Below are positions 8,594-16,888 of a stretch of DNA of 64,000 nt, in pieces; the first letter of the stretch is position 1, and every line of letters starts with the position of its first letter. The position numbers were made by a program, and so were the translations under genes. The stretch spans positions 62,001 to 126,000 of the forward strand of contig NZ_QNUF01000010.1 in NCBI RefSeq assembly GCF_003385455.1. The letters run 5' to 3'. Below the pieces are notes generated by a model. It worked only from the letters and a program-made list of their open reading frames with translations. It did not search any database and was not told the origin of the DNA. This DNA is from Chryseobacterium rhizosphaerae (lineage in GTDB: Bacteria > Bacteroidota > Bacteroidia > Flavobacteriales > Weeksellaceae).

Positions 8594-10078
8594 CTATTTG
8601 GTCTCTATTGCTACAATTTTTTTTCCTTCTTCTCCCAAATAATGAACCACCAGCTTTTCATATACTTTGTGCCCATCATCTACATTCGTAAATATTAGAA
8701 TTCCTTTTCCTGATTTTGGAAGTACAAAGGCAATACAGCGTGTTCCAAGATCAGCTCCTCCGTGTGATAAGGCATAGTTGCCATTTCCCAAATCATAGAT
8801 TTCAAAACCCAATCCGAAGTATTTATTCTCCTTCGTTTTTACCTGATTTTTGGTCATTTCCTGAAAAACTTCAGGCTTTAAATTTTCACCCTTCATAACA
8901 CTAACCATAAAATTACCGTAATCCTGAATGGTAGTATGCAAGTCATCCGCAGCATTGGATACTTTGTTTTTTTCCGTGGGATAAGGCTGACCTTCTTTAT
9001 TATATCCTATCGCAAATCTCGATTCTTCTGTATGCTGATTCCAAATATAATCGGTGTCATCCATGCTAAGCGGCTGAAAAATCAGCTCCCGGGCAAGTTG
9101 GTTCAATGGTTTTCCGAATTTCTTTTCCAATGCTTTACGCAGGTATTCAAAACCTTCTCCTGAATATTGGTATTGTGTTCCCGGCTCAAACTGAAAGTTT
9201 AGCTTTTTATCAGGATTCATCCATCTCCAGTTCGGAAATCCTGTCTGATGGCTCAATATAAGTCTGGTGGTCAGCTTTCTGTGTCTTGGATCGTTTAGAA
9301 CATCAGGATCTACCCAGTACTGGTCAAGAGGTTCATCCAGCTTCCATTTCCCCAAACTTACCAGACGCAGTGCTACCATTGCTGTTACAGGCTTGGTAAG
9401 GGAAGCCACATTGAAATAGGTATTATAAGGTGCCGGAACTCCTTTTTTTATTTCCCCAAAAATCCTTATCTGTTTAAGCTTTCCTTCTTCAATAATTCCC
9501 AGCCCGAGTGTCGGAATTTTATTTTCTTTCAGCCAGCTTTCAATCGCCTGGTCGTCCCCAGGAATATCCTCCTGAATCGTTGATTTTGCCTGATGATCAA
9601 AACTCAGGGATTTAACCAGTTTCCAGCTTCCATTTTCTATCATCCAGAAATTGGTGAACTTAGCTTTCCCTCCTAATTTTTCGGGTTTTCCTTTTTCTTT
9701 TTCAGAAAACTCATGGCTGCCATTCTGAATAACGGCATATAGTTTTCCGTTTTGGTACATCGGATAGATTTCAGAACTTTTATCTATTAAAACTCTTTTT
9801 ACCTGGCGCATTTCCGGTGCCTTGCACAGTCCGTTTTTAAAATCAATCATGAATTTCTTTTTATCAGAAATACCGTCTTTGTCATGATAAAACTCCAGCC
9901 GGTCGCTCAACATATTCTCCATTTGAGAAATATTGCAGGTATTAAAACCTACTGAAAAAAGAAGACTGTCTCTGGACATAATAGTCTTATACAGGGCTTC
10001 AGTTTTTTCTATCTGTGCTTGTGTATTGCTGAAGAAAAAGATGAAAAAAGGGAGTATAAAATGAGTATACTTTGTCAT
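8594..10078 (-). CDS. Serine hydrolase (class C beta-lactamase/DD-peptidase fold) with N-terminal DUF4440-like domain
   Basis: About 494 residues with a signal peptide ending near TQAQ. Residues ~25-165 look like a DUF4440/SnoaL-type domain. The C-terminal part is a serine beta-lactamase-like hydrolase with S226-x-x-K229 in ASLTKP, a YSG motif and a HGG motif near the end (SHGGADLGTR). Such proteins are usually periplasmic esterases or peptidases rather than resistance enzymes. The start is set at ATG 10078 because the longer frame uses a TTG at 10096 that overlaps an AATCTTTG -7-like box. Confidence 0.8.
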   Translation of the reverse strand: MTKYTHFILPFFIFFFSNTQAQIEKTEALYKTIMSRDSLLFSVGFNTCNISQMENMLSDRLEFYHDKDGISDKKKFMIDFKNGLCKAPEMRQVKRVLIDKSSEIYPMYQNGKLYAVIQNGSHEFSEKEKGKPEKLGGKAKFTNFWMIENGSWKLVKSLSFDHQAKSTIQEDIPGDDQAIESWLKENKIPTLGLGIIEEGKLKQIRIFGEIKKGVPAPYNTYFNVASLTKPVTAMVALRLVSLGKWKLDEPLDQYWVDPDVLNDPRHRKLTTRLILSHQTGFPNWRWMNPDKKLNFQFEPGTQYQYSGEGFEYLRKALEKKFGKPLNQLARELIFQPLSMDDTDYIWNQHTEESRFAIGYNKEGQPYPTEKNKVSNAADDLHTTIQDYGNFMVSVMKGENLKPEVFQEMTKNQVKTKENKYFGLGFEIYDLGNGNYALSHGGADLGTRCIAFVLPKSGKGILIFTNVDDGHKVYEKLVVHYLGEEGKKIVAIETK

Positions 10079-10166
10079 TGTTAATAATTTTGACAAAGAT
10101 TAAATTTTAGTCCGTTTCAATGCAAAAAATGAACCTGACAAAAACCCGACAAAGCCCTGACATGCT

Positions 10167-10736
10167 TTATATCATGCTGAAATTCAGCTTGAAATACAGT
10201 TTCTTATTCCTATCTATTTCCGCTGCATTACGGAGAATAATAAATACATTAGAGAGTGCAATCAGGATCATCAGGATCAGGGTAAACGGACCTCCGAGCT
10301 TTAGAAAAATCCCCAGCATAAATACAATAGGAGCCACTGCCGTCCACAACATCTGAACCGAGATAATCTGTCGGGTAAGGTTGTTTCTCTGCTTCATGGT
10401 AAACATCAGCAGCAGGGGAACTAAAATATTAAGGGGTGGAAGCACAATACATAAAAGCGAAGAAAGGTTGATTATTTTAATCAGAGAATAGTTTATTTCT
10501 GGTGCTTCTTCTTTGATCTCTGTGGTTTTCTCATCGGTATGTACTGCAACTGCAATATCATTCTGCAATAGGTTTTCTTCTATATCCAGGGTTTGTGCCA
10601 GCGCCCGGAGTGTATGTCCTTTAGGCTCCGTACCCGCTTCTATCCGCTGGATCGTGCGCACAGAAATTTTAGATCTTTCTGATAATTCTTCCTGGGTCAG
10701 ATTTTTCTGCTCTCTTACTGCTTTTAATTTAGACAT
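10167..10736 (-). CDS. XRE-type regulator with C-terminal membrane segments
   Basis: A 189-residue protein. Residues 1-55 are a clear helix-turn-helix of the Cro/XRE type (KNLTQEELSERSKISVRTIQ). Residues ~90-165 contain three or four hydrophobic stretches, so the regulator is probably membrane tethered. It is divergent from the CPBP protease gene at 10954, with 217 bp between them. Confidence 0.8.
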   Translation of the reverse strand: MSKLKAVREQKNLTQEELSERSKISVRTIQRIEAGTEPKGHTLRALAQTLDIEENLLQNDIAVAVHTDEKTTEIKEEAPEINYSLIKIINLSSLLCIVLPPLNILVPLLLMFTMKQRNNLTRQIISVQMLWTAVAPIVFMLGIFLKLGGPFTLILMILIALSNVFIILRNAAEIDRNKKLYFKLNFSMI

Positions 10737-10953
10737 AGCATGTGTATTCTACAAAGAGATATGTATTCATTTTCGCTGGCTAATTTACATCTTTTTCAGT
10801 AGTAACGGTAGAAGCAATGCAGTAGAAAAGTTATTCCTATAAAAATCAACCATTTTATCAAAAATAAATGTAATTTTATTAAAATTATTTACGATATGTT
10901 ATCGATAATCAATTAAATAGCATTTTTATACAACTCACAACACCAATCTTTTT

Positions 10954-11868
10954 ATGGAAAATACCTCAGCCTCTCCATCGGAAATCAGGAAAAATATAGC
11001 AACCTATCTGGGACTCACCCTGCTGTTTTGTCTACCTGTTTATTATATGTGTATTGTTACCGGAAAACTAGGAGGCGGAGCCATATCTTACGCTACCATT
11101 ATTATGTGGTGTCCGGCTATTGCAGCACTGCTGACCTGTCGTATCAGAAAAATCCCTATTGCTTCCCTGGGCTGGAAATGGGGACTCACCAAATATCAGG
11201 TGATGGCGTATTGTATTCCGCTGCTGTATTCCCTTGTCCCCTACCTTATCATCTGGATAAGTGGTGCCGGTGGTTTTTATAACCATGAGTTTGTGGCTGA
11301 AACAGGAAAAGGTATGGGCTGGAATCTTCCTGATGGAGTAACCATTATTCTGTACATCCTTCTGATGAGCAGTTTTGGAATGGTACGTTCCATCGGTTCT
11401 GCCCTGGGCGAAGAAATTGGCTGGAGGGGACTTCTGACTCCACAATTAGCGAAAATAAACTCCTATACTGCAACTTCCTTATGGATGGGAGTGATCTGGT
11501 CACTCTATCATTATCCTCTTCTTCTTTTTTCCAATTACAATACGGGCGGACCCAAATGGCTGGAATTAACCTGCTTTACGGTTATGATATTTGCCTGTTG
11601 TTTTATCTTCACCTGGCTGCGCTTAAAATCCGGAAGCCTTTGGACAGCGGCTATTTTACATGCCAGCCATAACCTTTTTATTCAGGCTATTTTTACCCCT
11701 CTTACGGTAGACAAAGGACATACCAATTATTATATCGACGAGTTTGGTATTGCTCTTCCCATTGCTACAGCTATCGTAGCGTACTTCTTCTGGAGAAAAC
11801 GAAAGGAGCTGCCGGAGCAGACTCTTGAAAAATCAGATTCATCTGTTACCATTCAACCATTATCATAA
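10954..11868 (+). CDS. CPBP family intramembrane metalloprotease
   Basis: A 304-residue polytopic membrane protein with about eight hydrophobic segments. The CPBP/Abi motifs are present: EEIGWRG (E153, E154), a histidine in SLYHYPLLL and HASHN further on. Family members include Rce1-like proteases and bacterial self-immunity proteins. Its target is unknown. It is read away from a membrane-tethered XRE regulator. Confidence 0.85.
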   Translation: MENTSASPSEIRKNIATYLGLTLLFCLPVYYMCIVTGKLGGGAISYATIIMWCPAIAALLTCRIRKIPIASLGWKWGLTKYQVMAYCIPLLYSLVPYLIIWISGAGGFYNHEFVAETGKGMGWNLPDGVTIILYILLMSSFGMVRSIGSALGEEIGWRGLLTPQLAKINSYTATSLWMGVIWSLYHYPLLLFSNYNTGGPKWLELTCFTVMIFACCFIFTWLRLKSGSLWTAAILHASHNLFIQAIFTPLTVDKGHTNYYIDEFGIALPIATAIVAYFFWRKRKELPEQTLEKSDSSVTIQPLS

Positions 11869-11974
11869 CATGTAACAACATTAGGATTGTTTTATATCAA
11901 TCTGCCTTTTCCATCTTTCTGAATTTTCTGGATATAAGGAGTATTTAACATGGAATTGTCTGTGCCTATTTTAT

Positions 11975-12016
11975 ATACAAATTCGGAACAGGATTAGAAC
12001 TGTTCTGAATTTGTAT
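11975..12016. repeat. Long inverted repeat between convergent genes
   Basis: Arms at 11975-11991 and 12000-12016 pair over 17 bp with a single G-T mismatch around an 8-nt loop. The flanks CTATTTTAT (11966-11974) and ATAAAATAG (12024-12032) are also complementary, with an 8-nt insertion on the right side. There is no strong T-run. It may act as a bidirectional terminator between 11868 and 12083, or be a small mobile-element remnant. Confidence 0.6.
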
Positions 12017-12082
12017 CTATTCACATAAAATAGCTTAGAATGAATGTTTCCTCAACTTTTACATTAGAAAACCTTCACAGAT

Positions 12083-13009
12083 TTAATGATCATTAATGAT
12101 ACTTACAGGAGGCAATGTTGAAACTCCAGGGGGTAAAGGTGGTAACAGCGGCCTGTTTCGGAGGGTCACATCATAGGTAATATGGCTGATGATCCAGTTG
12201 ATGATAAGATCACCGGTCTCATTAGCAGGTATCAGTGGCTGGTTAAAATCTATAGGTCTTGTAAACTTGTTTTTCGTTGAAAAACTAATTAAATCTCCAA
12301 CCCAGGGATCATCCTGTTTTGGATTATTTAAAGTTCTTATAAGAGGAATGCATCTAAGTTCCCAGGTTCCTGCCACCCAGTCATTACCATCCCCATGGTT
12401 CTTTCTATTGAAAAACAGATAATTAAAACCTTCTCTTTCCTTCTCATTGTAAGTTTCATCATTGTTTTCACTTGCATAATCACTAAAGCAAAGGTAGCTG
12501 TAAATTTCATTCCGGTATTCTTTTAAAAATGCACGTAATTTTTCCCGGTTATTTACAGAATCTGGACTTTGGAAGTGCCATGCTGTAAATGTTTTTGCTC
12601 CGTCTTTTTTTGTTATAATGATAGCACAGCCATTCATTTCTCCGGTAATAACATATTGCGGCTCGGCTAAGGTAGGATACAAGGGAATATTTTCCAATCT
12701 TCCTATATTTGAAAAATCATCTTTTGGAGTTCCGGAAATGTATGGGAAAAAGTATACCGGACCTAAATTGATCCGCTTATACCCAAAGTATCTCTTAAGT
12801 AGGCCAACGTTTTGGCTCACCGTAACCCCGCTAAAATCAAGATCATCAAATTCTACAATTTGCAAATCAGTTTTTTGGGGGAGCATATAAGATGGATTTT
12901 TTTTGCCTTCTGTTTTCCTTAAGGCCTCTCTGAAGTTTAAAGAAATAGCCTTGGGATGATTCCATATAAGATCCTCCGGCTCCGTTTCCTCTACTATTTT
13001 TTTTAGCAT
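12083..13009 (-). CDS. Unknown protein, possible CNF1/CheD-like Cys-His enzyme
   Basis: A 308-residue protein with no signal peptide or membrane segment. I do not recognise it as a named family. The central stretch GEMNGCAIIITKKDG followed by TAWH places C128 and H145 17 residues apart in a beta-rich context. This recalls the SGC...H arrangement of CNF1, CheD and BLF1 deamidases. The C-terminus is proline rich (RPLLPPLPPGVSTLPPV). It lies downstream of the 13040 gene, 30 bp away, at the left end of the R-body island. The deamidase idea is inference from one motif. Confidence 0.5.
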   Translation of the reverse strand: MLKKIVEETEPEDLIWNHPKAISLNFREALRKTEGKKNPSYMLPQKTDLQIVEFDDLDFSGVTVSQNVGLLKRYFGYKRINLGPVYFFPYISGTPKDDFSNIGRLENIPLYPTLAEPQYVITGEMNGCAIIITKKDGAKTFTAWHFQSPDSVNNREKLRAFLKEYRNEIYSYLCFSDYASENNDETYNEKEREGFNYLFFNRKNHGDGNDWVAGTWELRCIPLIRTLNNPKQDDPWVGDLISFSTKNKFTRPIDFNQPLIPANETGDLIINWIISHITYDVTLRNRPLLPPLPPGVSTLPPVSIINDH

Positions 13010-13039
13010 GTAAATTATTTTTAAATGGGTAAAAAACTA

Positions 13040-13513
13040 CTATTGACCGAAAGAACCGGCCTCCCTTATTTTAGCAGCCAGTTCCTGTAAAGATGCACGC
13101 GTCTCTGCATTGACATTAGCACCAAACAAAATCATAAGCTCATCTAAAACATGTTGTCCTTTGCCTCTCTCACTTTGCCAATAATCTTCTTCGGTACTCC
13201 CTACAGTTTTATGATTTTCATGGGTACTGATCTTTTGTAGTAGTTTCTGTACATCAGAGTCGTTAAATAACTCGCCTATCTTCTGTTCTCCTACATTTCC
13301 AAACAAAAGATGAATTAATCGTATGGCAAAATGAACTCCATAACCCACCTGATCAGAGGTAAAGTCTTTTGTCGCTATCATCGCACCAAGCCGTCCCTTA
13401 CGGTCTACTTTATTGGGTTCCAACAGGGCCTGGTACTGCTGATATTCATTTCTTCCCATCCAGGTCCCTGCGCCTGCTGCAGAAAACAACAGTTGTACGT
13501 ATTTTTTTTTCAT
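13040..13513 (-). CDS. Unknown protein of the R-body island
   Basis: A 157-residue protein. The N-terminus (KKKYVQLLFSAAGAGTWMG) is mildly hydrophobic but is not a convincing signal peptide. The rest looks alpha-helical and charged. It is followed after 30 bp by the 12083 gene and they probably form one operon. It could be a partner or immunity protein for that gene, but nothing in the sequence proves this. Confidence 0.55.
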   Translation of the reverse strand: MKKKYVQLLFSAAGAGTWMGRNEYQQYQALLEPNKVDRKGRLGAMIATKDFTSDQVGYGVHFAIRLIHLLFGNVGEQKIGELFNDSDVQKLLQKISTHENHKTVGSTEEDYWQSERGKGQHVLDELMILFGANVNAETRASLQELAAKIREAGSFGQ

Positions 13514-13723
13514 GATATAAGTTTATAATTGAATTTTTAAAGTTTTCATTTACTCAATGAAACCTGTACCAGGTTTTCTGAAAACTGATATCACAAATTT
13601 CTGTGTAAAGATTCTGATTCATCAAAGGGGAAAACCCCATTTTCAAAAAGTAAGGGTTTACCCGTATTACATGTAAACGCCCTCTTATTTTTGGATTGTG
13701 GTTGCCTTGAACACGATCAAAAA

Positions 13724-13756
13724 AAGAATGGATTAGTCTTTGACCAATCCATTCTT
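13724..13756 (-). terminator. Intrinsic terminator after the 13799 gene
   Basis: Arms at 13724-13735 and 13745-13756 form a 12-bp stem with one mismatch. Read on the minus strand the stem is followed by a run of T. It ends the P47-like transcript and separates it from the 13513-12083 gene pair. Confidence 0.7.
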
Positions 13757-13798
13757 AAACAGTTTTTACTATTATATTTGACAATTCACAGATATATA

Positions 13799-15088
13799 CT
13801 AAACCTGAGGATCTATATATAAAATCAAATCTCCGGGAAGTGTCACACCTGTTAAAGGTGCTATGGAAGCCGCCGGCCAATTGAAAGAAGTACTGGCACT
13901 TCCAATATTGGCTCCTACCTGAGATAAGCTGATATTAAACTTAAGCTGAGTAACCACTATTGGTACAACAATAGCTACCACAGCGGCTACACAGGCCCCT
14001 AAAGTTCCAAATGTTGCAATAATCAATGCTCCAACAATAGCCCATCCGCCCGGGCTTAATGCTGCAGAACCACTTCCGGATGGTGCATCAACATTAAACG
14101 AGATCGTCTGACCCGATAATCCCGGAGTAAGATAAATGTGACCACTCACATTTATCCAGATTAAGCTTGAAAATGCCGAAACAGGATACCCAACGGCACC
14201 ATAATCAGACTGTATCTGTCCATTGTTATTAACGTAATTATTCATACTCGTTAATTTAGGATTATACTCGCCATCGAGATTAACAGATGTGTTGAGGCTT
14301 ACATTATAAGGTGTACTGGAGTTTCCTGTTACTGTAAATGAGCTGGCGGTGGTATTTAATTGGGTAGCCAGAACAGGAAGCAGCATATTATTAAGAATAC
14401 ACCGGTTAGATATATACATGGCGGCATTCTGATCTGATGGCAATAGAGCCGGGCCTCCCATAAAATTTAATGAACCAGCAGATCCCGTACTTGTATTGGC
14501 TACTAACGCCAAAATATTAGAGTCCGGATTTGAGGTGTTGGCCTGAATAGCAAAATAAATACTCCCTACAGGCTGTACAGCAGCCGGGACACCTTCCAGA
14601 TTTACAGTTCCCAGATAATAAGAACCTCCTTTGTATACCTGTTGCAGGTAATATTCCACCATTCCGTTTAATACAGCTACCCAACCTTGCGGAGGATTTA
14701 CACTTACACTAAATATAGCATATTGACTGGTAAAATCCAAATATAACCGTACCGCATCAGTACCGTCAAGGGTTACACTTAAATATTGAAGATTGGAAAT
14801 AATAAGCAGAGTACTCCCATCCGGAATCACATGAGAAGCGCCCGAGAATGTCAGAGTTCCGCTTATTGGAACTTCTATAGAGGCCATAGAACTTGTGCCT
14901 GAACTTTGTGGGGGCGTTAAATTGGTGGTTGGTGTACCAAAAGATCCGTCAAATGTTATCCCTCCCGATGATGTATTAACATTACTGGGGAAAAGATTAT
15001 CATTGTAAGCTGCTCCAATAAGCTCATTAAGCAGTGATTGGGTTGCTACCGCTACTAGGTCCCATCCCTGGGTCATTACTGTTGCCAT
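13799..15088 (-). CDS. P47/OrfX-like (TULIP-type) protein
   Basis: A 429-residue protein, rich in Ser, Thr, Asn and beta-strand patterns. The start MATVMTQGWDLVAVATQSLLNELI resembles the GWD...VN start of clostridial P47 and OrfX proteins, which have the tubular lipid-binding (TULIP) fold. Residues ~345-385 are strongly hydrophobic (GGWAIVGALIIATFGTLGAC). P47/OrfX proteins accompany botulinum-type and related insecticidal toxins. The match rests on N-terminal pattern and overall character, so it is tentative. It is read together with the 15093 gene, 4 bp upstream, and is divergent from the R-body operon. Confidence 0.55.
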   Translation of the reverse strand: MATVMTQGWDLVAVATQSLLNELIGAAYNDNLFPSNVNTSSGGITFDGSFGTPTTNLTPPQSSGTSSMASIEVPISGTLTFSGASHVIPDGSTLLIISNLQYLSVTLDGTDAVRLYLDFTSQYAIFSVSVNPPQGWVAVLNGMVEYYLQQVYKGGSYYLGTVNLEGVPAAVQPVGSIYFAIQANTSNPDSNILALVANTSTGSAGSLNFMGGPALLPSDQNAAMYISNRCILNNMLLPVLATQLNTTASSFTVTGNSSTPYNVSLNTSVNLDGEYNPKLTSMNNYVNNNGQIQSDYGAVGYPVSAFSSLIWINVSGHIYLTPGLSGQTISFNVDAPSGSGSAALSPGGWAIVGALIIATFGTLGACVAAVVAIVVPIVVTQLKFNISLSQVGANIGSASTSFNWPAASIAPLTGVTLPGDLILYIDPQV

Positions 15089-15092
15089 ATCT

Positions 15093-15431
15093 TTATTTTT
15101 TTAGGGTGGTTAATAAAATATCAGAAGCCTCTTTGACCATCTGAATAACATCCTGCGGGATCCCGATATTGGCATCTTGCATAGCCTTCATAGGATTTTC
15201 CACATATTGCTGACCATTATCCGCTGACCTTGAGATCCATTCTATGATTCTGCTCTCGTAAGGCATTAAGGCAACAAAAGCCTCCTGAATTTTTTTATTA
15301 ACTGTTGAATCCGAGGTAATATTTGATGTAATCATTGAAGAAAAGCCCTTGTTGGCATGAAAGCTTACATCATAGGATTTTCCATTTTCATTAAATTGAA
15401 ATGATGTTTCGGTTAAAGTCTGTTTTTCCAT
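15093..15431 (-). CDS. Small unknown protein paired with the P47-like gene
   Basis: A 112-residue soluble protein with a beta-rich first half (SFQFNENGKSYDVSFHANKG) and helical second half. No known motif. Its stop is 4 bp before the start of the P47-like gene, so the two are almost certainly one operon. A role as a chaperone or partner is only a guess from position. Confidence 0.55.
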   Translation of the reverse strand: MEKQTLTETSFQFNENGKSYDVSFHANKGFSSMITSNITSDSTVNKKIQEAFVALMPYESRIIEWISRSADNGQQYVENPMKAMQDANIGIPQDVIQMVKEASDILLTTLKK

Positions 15432-15912
15432 GTGATTTGATTTTTGATTGTTGCCTACTCTTAAAGGTTTTCAGCATTCCCTATTGATTATAAACAATAA
15501 CGATATGAAGATCGTCCCTGCTTTTTTTGATTTGTTTTCTGATTAGTAAGCTCAAAGTAACGCACAAAAAGAAGGGAATTTTAGAGTGTAAATAACCAAA
15601 TTATGTATTCAGTATAAATACTCTTACTACACTGATTAAATAACAAAAACACAACTCATAACTCATAATGTATAAATACAACGCTCCCACCCAACATTTC
15701 ACCCATGAGAGAATTCCCTTATTTTTTAAAATTCAGTCTTTTCCCTTAATGAAGATTTATTTTGATTGATGAAATTTGTATCAGACAAAAGAGGTTAACA
15801 ATCTTACCGTTGAGATTCAATCAAAAAATAATATAAAGGTTGAGTTGAAAGAAAAGTCTTTGAAAAAAGATATTTAAAAATTAAAACAATAGTAACCCAT
15901 TAAACCCAGAAT
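15432..15912. other. Divergent intergenic region of the R-body island
   Basis: 481 bp without a gene, between the minus-strand P47-like operon and the plus-strand R-body operon. It is very AT rich and should hold both promoters. I do not see a full TTTG/TAnnTTTG pair that I would commit to, nor a clear operator palindrome. Confidence 0.5.
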
Positions 15913-16128
15913 ATGGCAGATACAGTAAACAACCAGACTACAGATGCAGTAACGCAGACGAATGTTACCGTGCTTGGTGAATCTCCCGCACAGGCCATGA
16001 GTATGCTCTACCAGATGGCTACACATGCCAGTGGAATTTCCATTCAGAATTCGGTAACGAATCAGCAGAACTTAAATCAGCTTAATCCTGCGATTGTTGC
16101 AGATGCCATTAAAATTTTAAAAGGATAA
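15913..16128 (+). CDS. RebB-like R-body protein, divergent short copy
   Basis: A 71-residue protein with the RebB pattern: TTDAVTQTNVTVLGESPAQA, then LYQMATHASGISIQNSVTNQQNL and an IVADAIKIL end. RebB proteins assemble into R-bodies, coiled ribbons that unroll under pH change. It lacks about 15 residues before the C-terminal ADAI segment compared with the copies at 18866-20909. It is the first gene of the plus-strand operon and has an A-rich upstream stretch. Confidence 0.82.
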   Translation: MADTVNNQTTDAVTQTNVTVLGESPAQAMSMLYQMATHASGISIQNSVTNQQNLNQLNPAIVADAIKILKG

Positions 16129-16145
16129 TCTAAAACCTTACGATC

Positions 16146-16661
16146 ATGAATGAGCACAACAGTCAAATCCAACAATCGCAGACAGCGGATGCCACCACTC
16201 CGGTGGAGAAAGCTGTAGTATTTGTAAACAGTGAGGTATTGGCACCCCCAAAAGCATCCCCTATGACCGGAGTAGCAAAAGTAATGATTGAACAGTCTAC
16301 GGGAATGATGGTTCAGGATCTGCAGTCTTTTTTAAAAGGATTTGAACAGGTAGGTCTTATTGCCTTAAGCAGATTAGCCAACAATTTATTGACTTACGGA
16401 TCGCCTGTAGGTCCTGCTCCGGGCAGTAAAGATACAGAAGCTCACAAAGCTGAATTTGTACAGGCAGAGGGGACGGGACATAGTAATGAAATGATGAAAG
16501 ACTTATTTAAAATGGTGAGTGATTATGCAGAAGTAAAAGCTAAAATTTCCAATACCATATACAACGCTAATACGCTTCCTATTCCGAATGAAACACCGGT
16601 ATCTCCCCCTTATACCGATATTTTATCAGAGGCTGAAAATCCTGAAAAAAAAAACAGGTAG
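16146..16661 (+). CDS. R-body-associated unknown protein, upstream part of a frameshifted gene
   Basis: 171 residues as read, starting 17 bp after the RebB-like gene. The middle (GVAKVMIEQSTGMMVQDLQS, then FLKGFEQVGLIALSRLANNLL) looks helical and amphipathic. The frame ends just after a run of ten A (16645-16654). The -1 frame continues without a stop to 16888, giving a coherent ~247-residue product. I treat this as the first part of one gene; see the A10 feature. Function unknown, but position suggests a role in R-body assembly or regulation. Confidence 0.65.
   Translation: MNEHNSQIQQSQTADATTPVEKAVVFVNSEVLAPPKASPMTGVAKVMIEQSTGMMVQDLQSFLKGFEQVGLIALSRLANNLLTYGSPVGPAPGSKDTEAHKAEFVQAEGTGHSNEMMKDLFKMVSDYAEVKAKISNTIYNANTLPIPNETPVSPPYTDILSEAENPEKKNR
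16645..16654 (+). other. A10 tract, possible -1 slippage site
   Basis: Ten consecutive A in frame as GAA AAA AAA AAC. A slip of -1, or one extra A in the mRNA, moves reading into the frame that runs to the stop at 16888 (next residues KQVDPVTEQTSSEKEEMKK). Without it the protein stops at 16661. It could be programmed slippage, phase variation, a real mutation or a sequencing error in a homopolymer. Confidence 0.65.
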
Positions 16662-16699
16662 ATCCGGTAACGGAACAAACCTCATCAGAAAAAGAAGAA

Positions 16700-16888
16700 A
16701 TGAAAAAAAGCTTTATTACGGCTGATCATGAGGGGAAATTAGTATTGAAGTCAATAAAACTGACACAGCCACTCGTAAAACCAGAAATTAAAGAAGCAGT
16801 AATTCCTTCAGAAGAATCTGAAGTTACAACAGAAAAGAAAACCATAATAACCCAACTCATTGACAAACTTAAAATAAATAAGAAATGA
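16700..16888 (+). CDS. Downstream part of the frameshifted R-body-associated gene
   Basis: 62 residues from the ATG at 16700, but the same frame is open from just after the stop at 16643. The product is Lys/Glu rich and ends ITQLIDKLKINKK. It overlaps the next start by 4 bp (ATGA at 16885), which suggests that ribosomes normally arrive in this frame. That supports fusion with the 16146 frame rather than an independent gene. An own start at 16700 cannot be excluded. Confidence 0.5.
   Translation: MKKSFITADHEGKLVLKSIKLTQPLVKPEIKEAVIPSEESEVTTEKKTIITQLIDKLKINKK

Noticed and set aside
8594-10078. Serine hydrolase as a true beta-lactamase resistance gene
   Set aside because: It has the fold motifs but also a DUF4440-like domain and features of esterase/peptidase-type relatives; resistance cannot be claimed.
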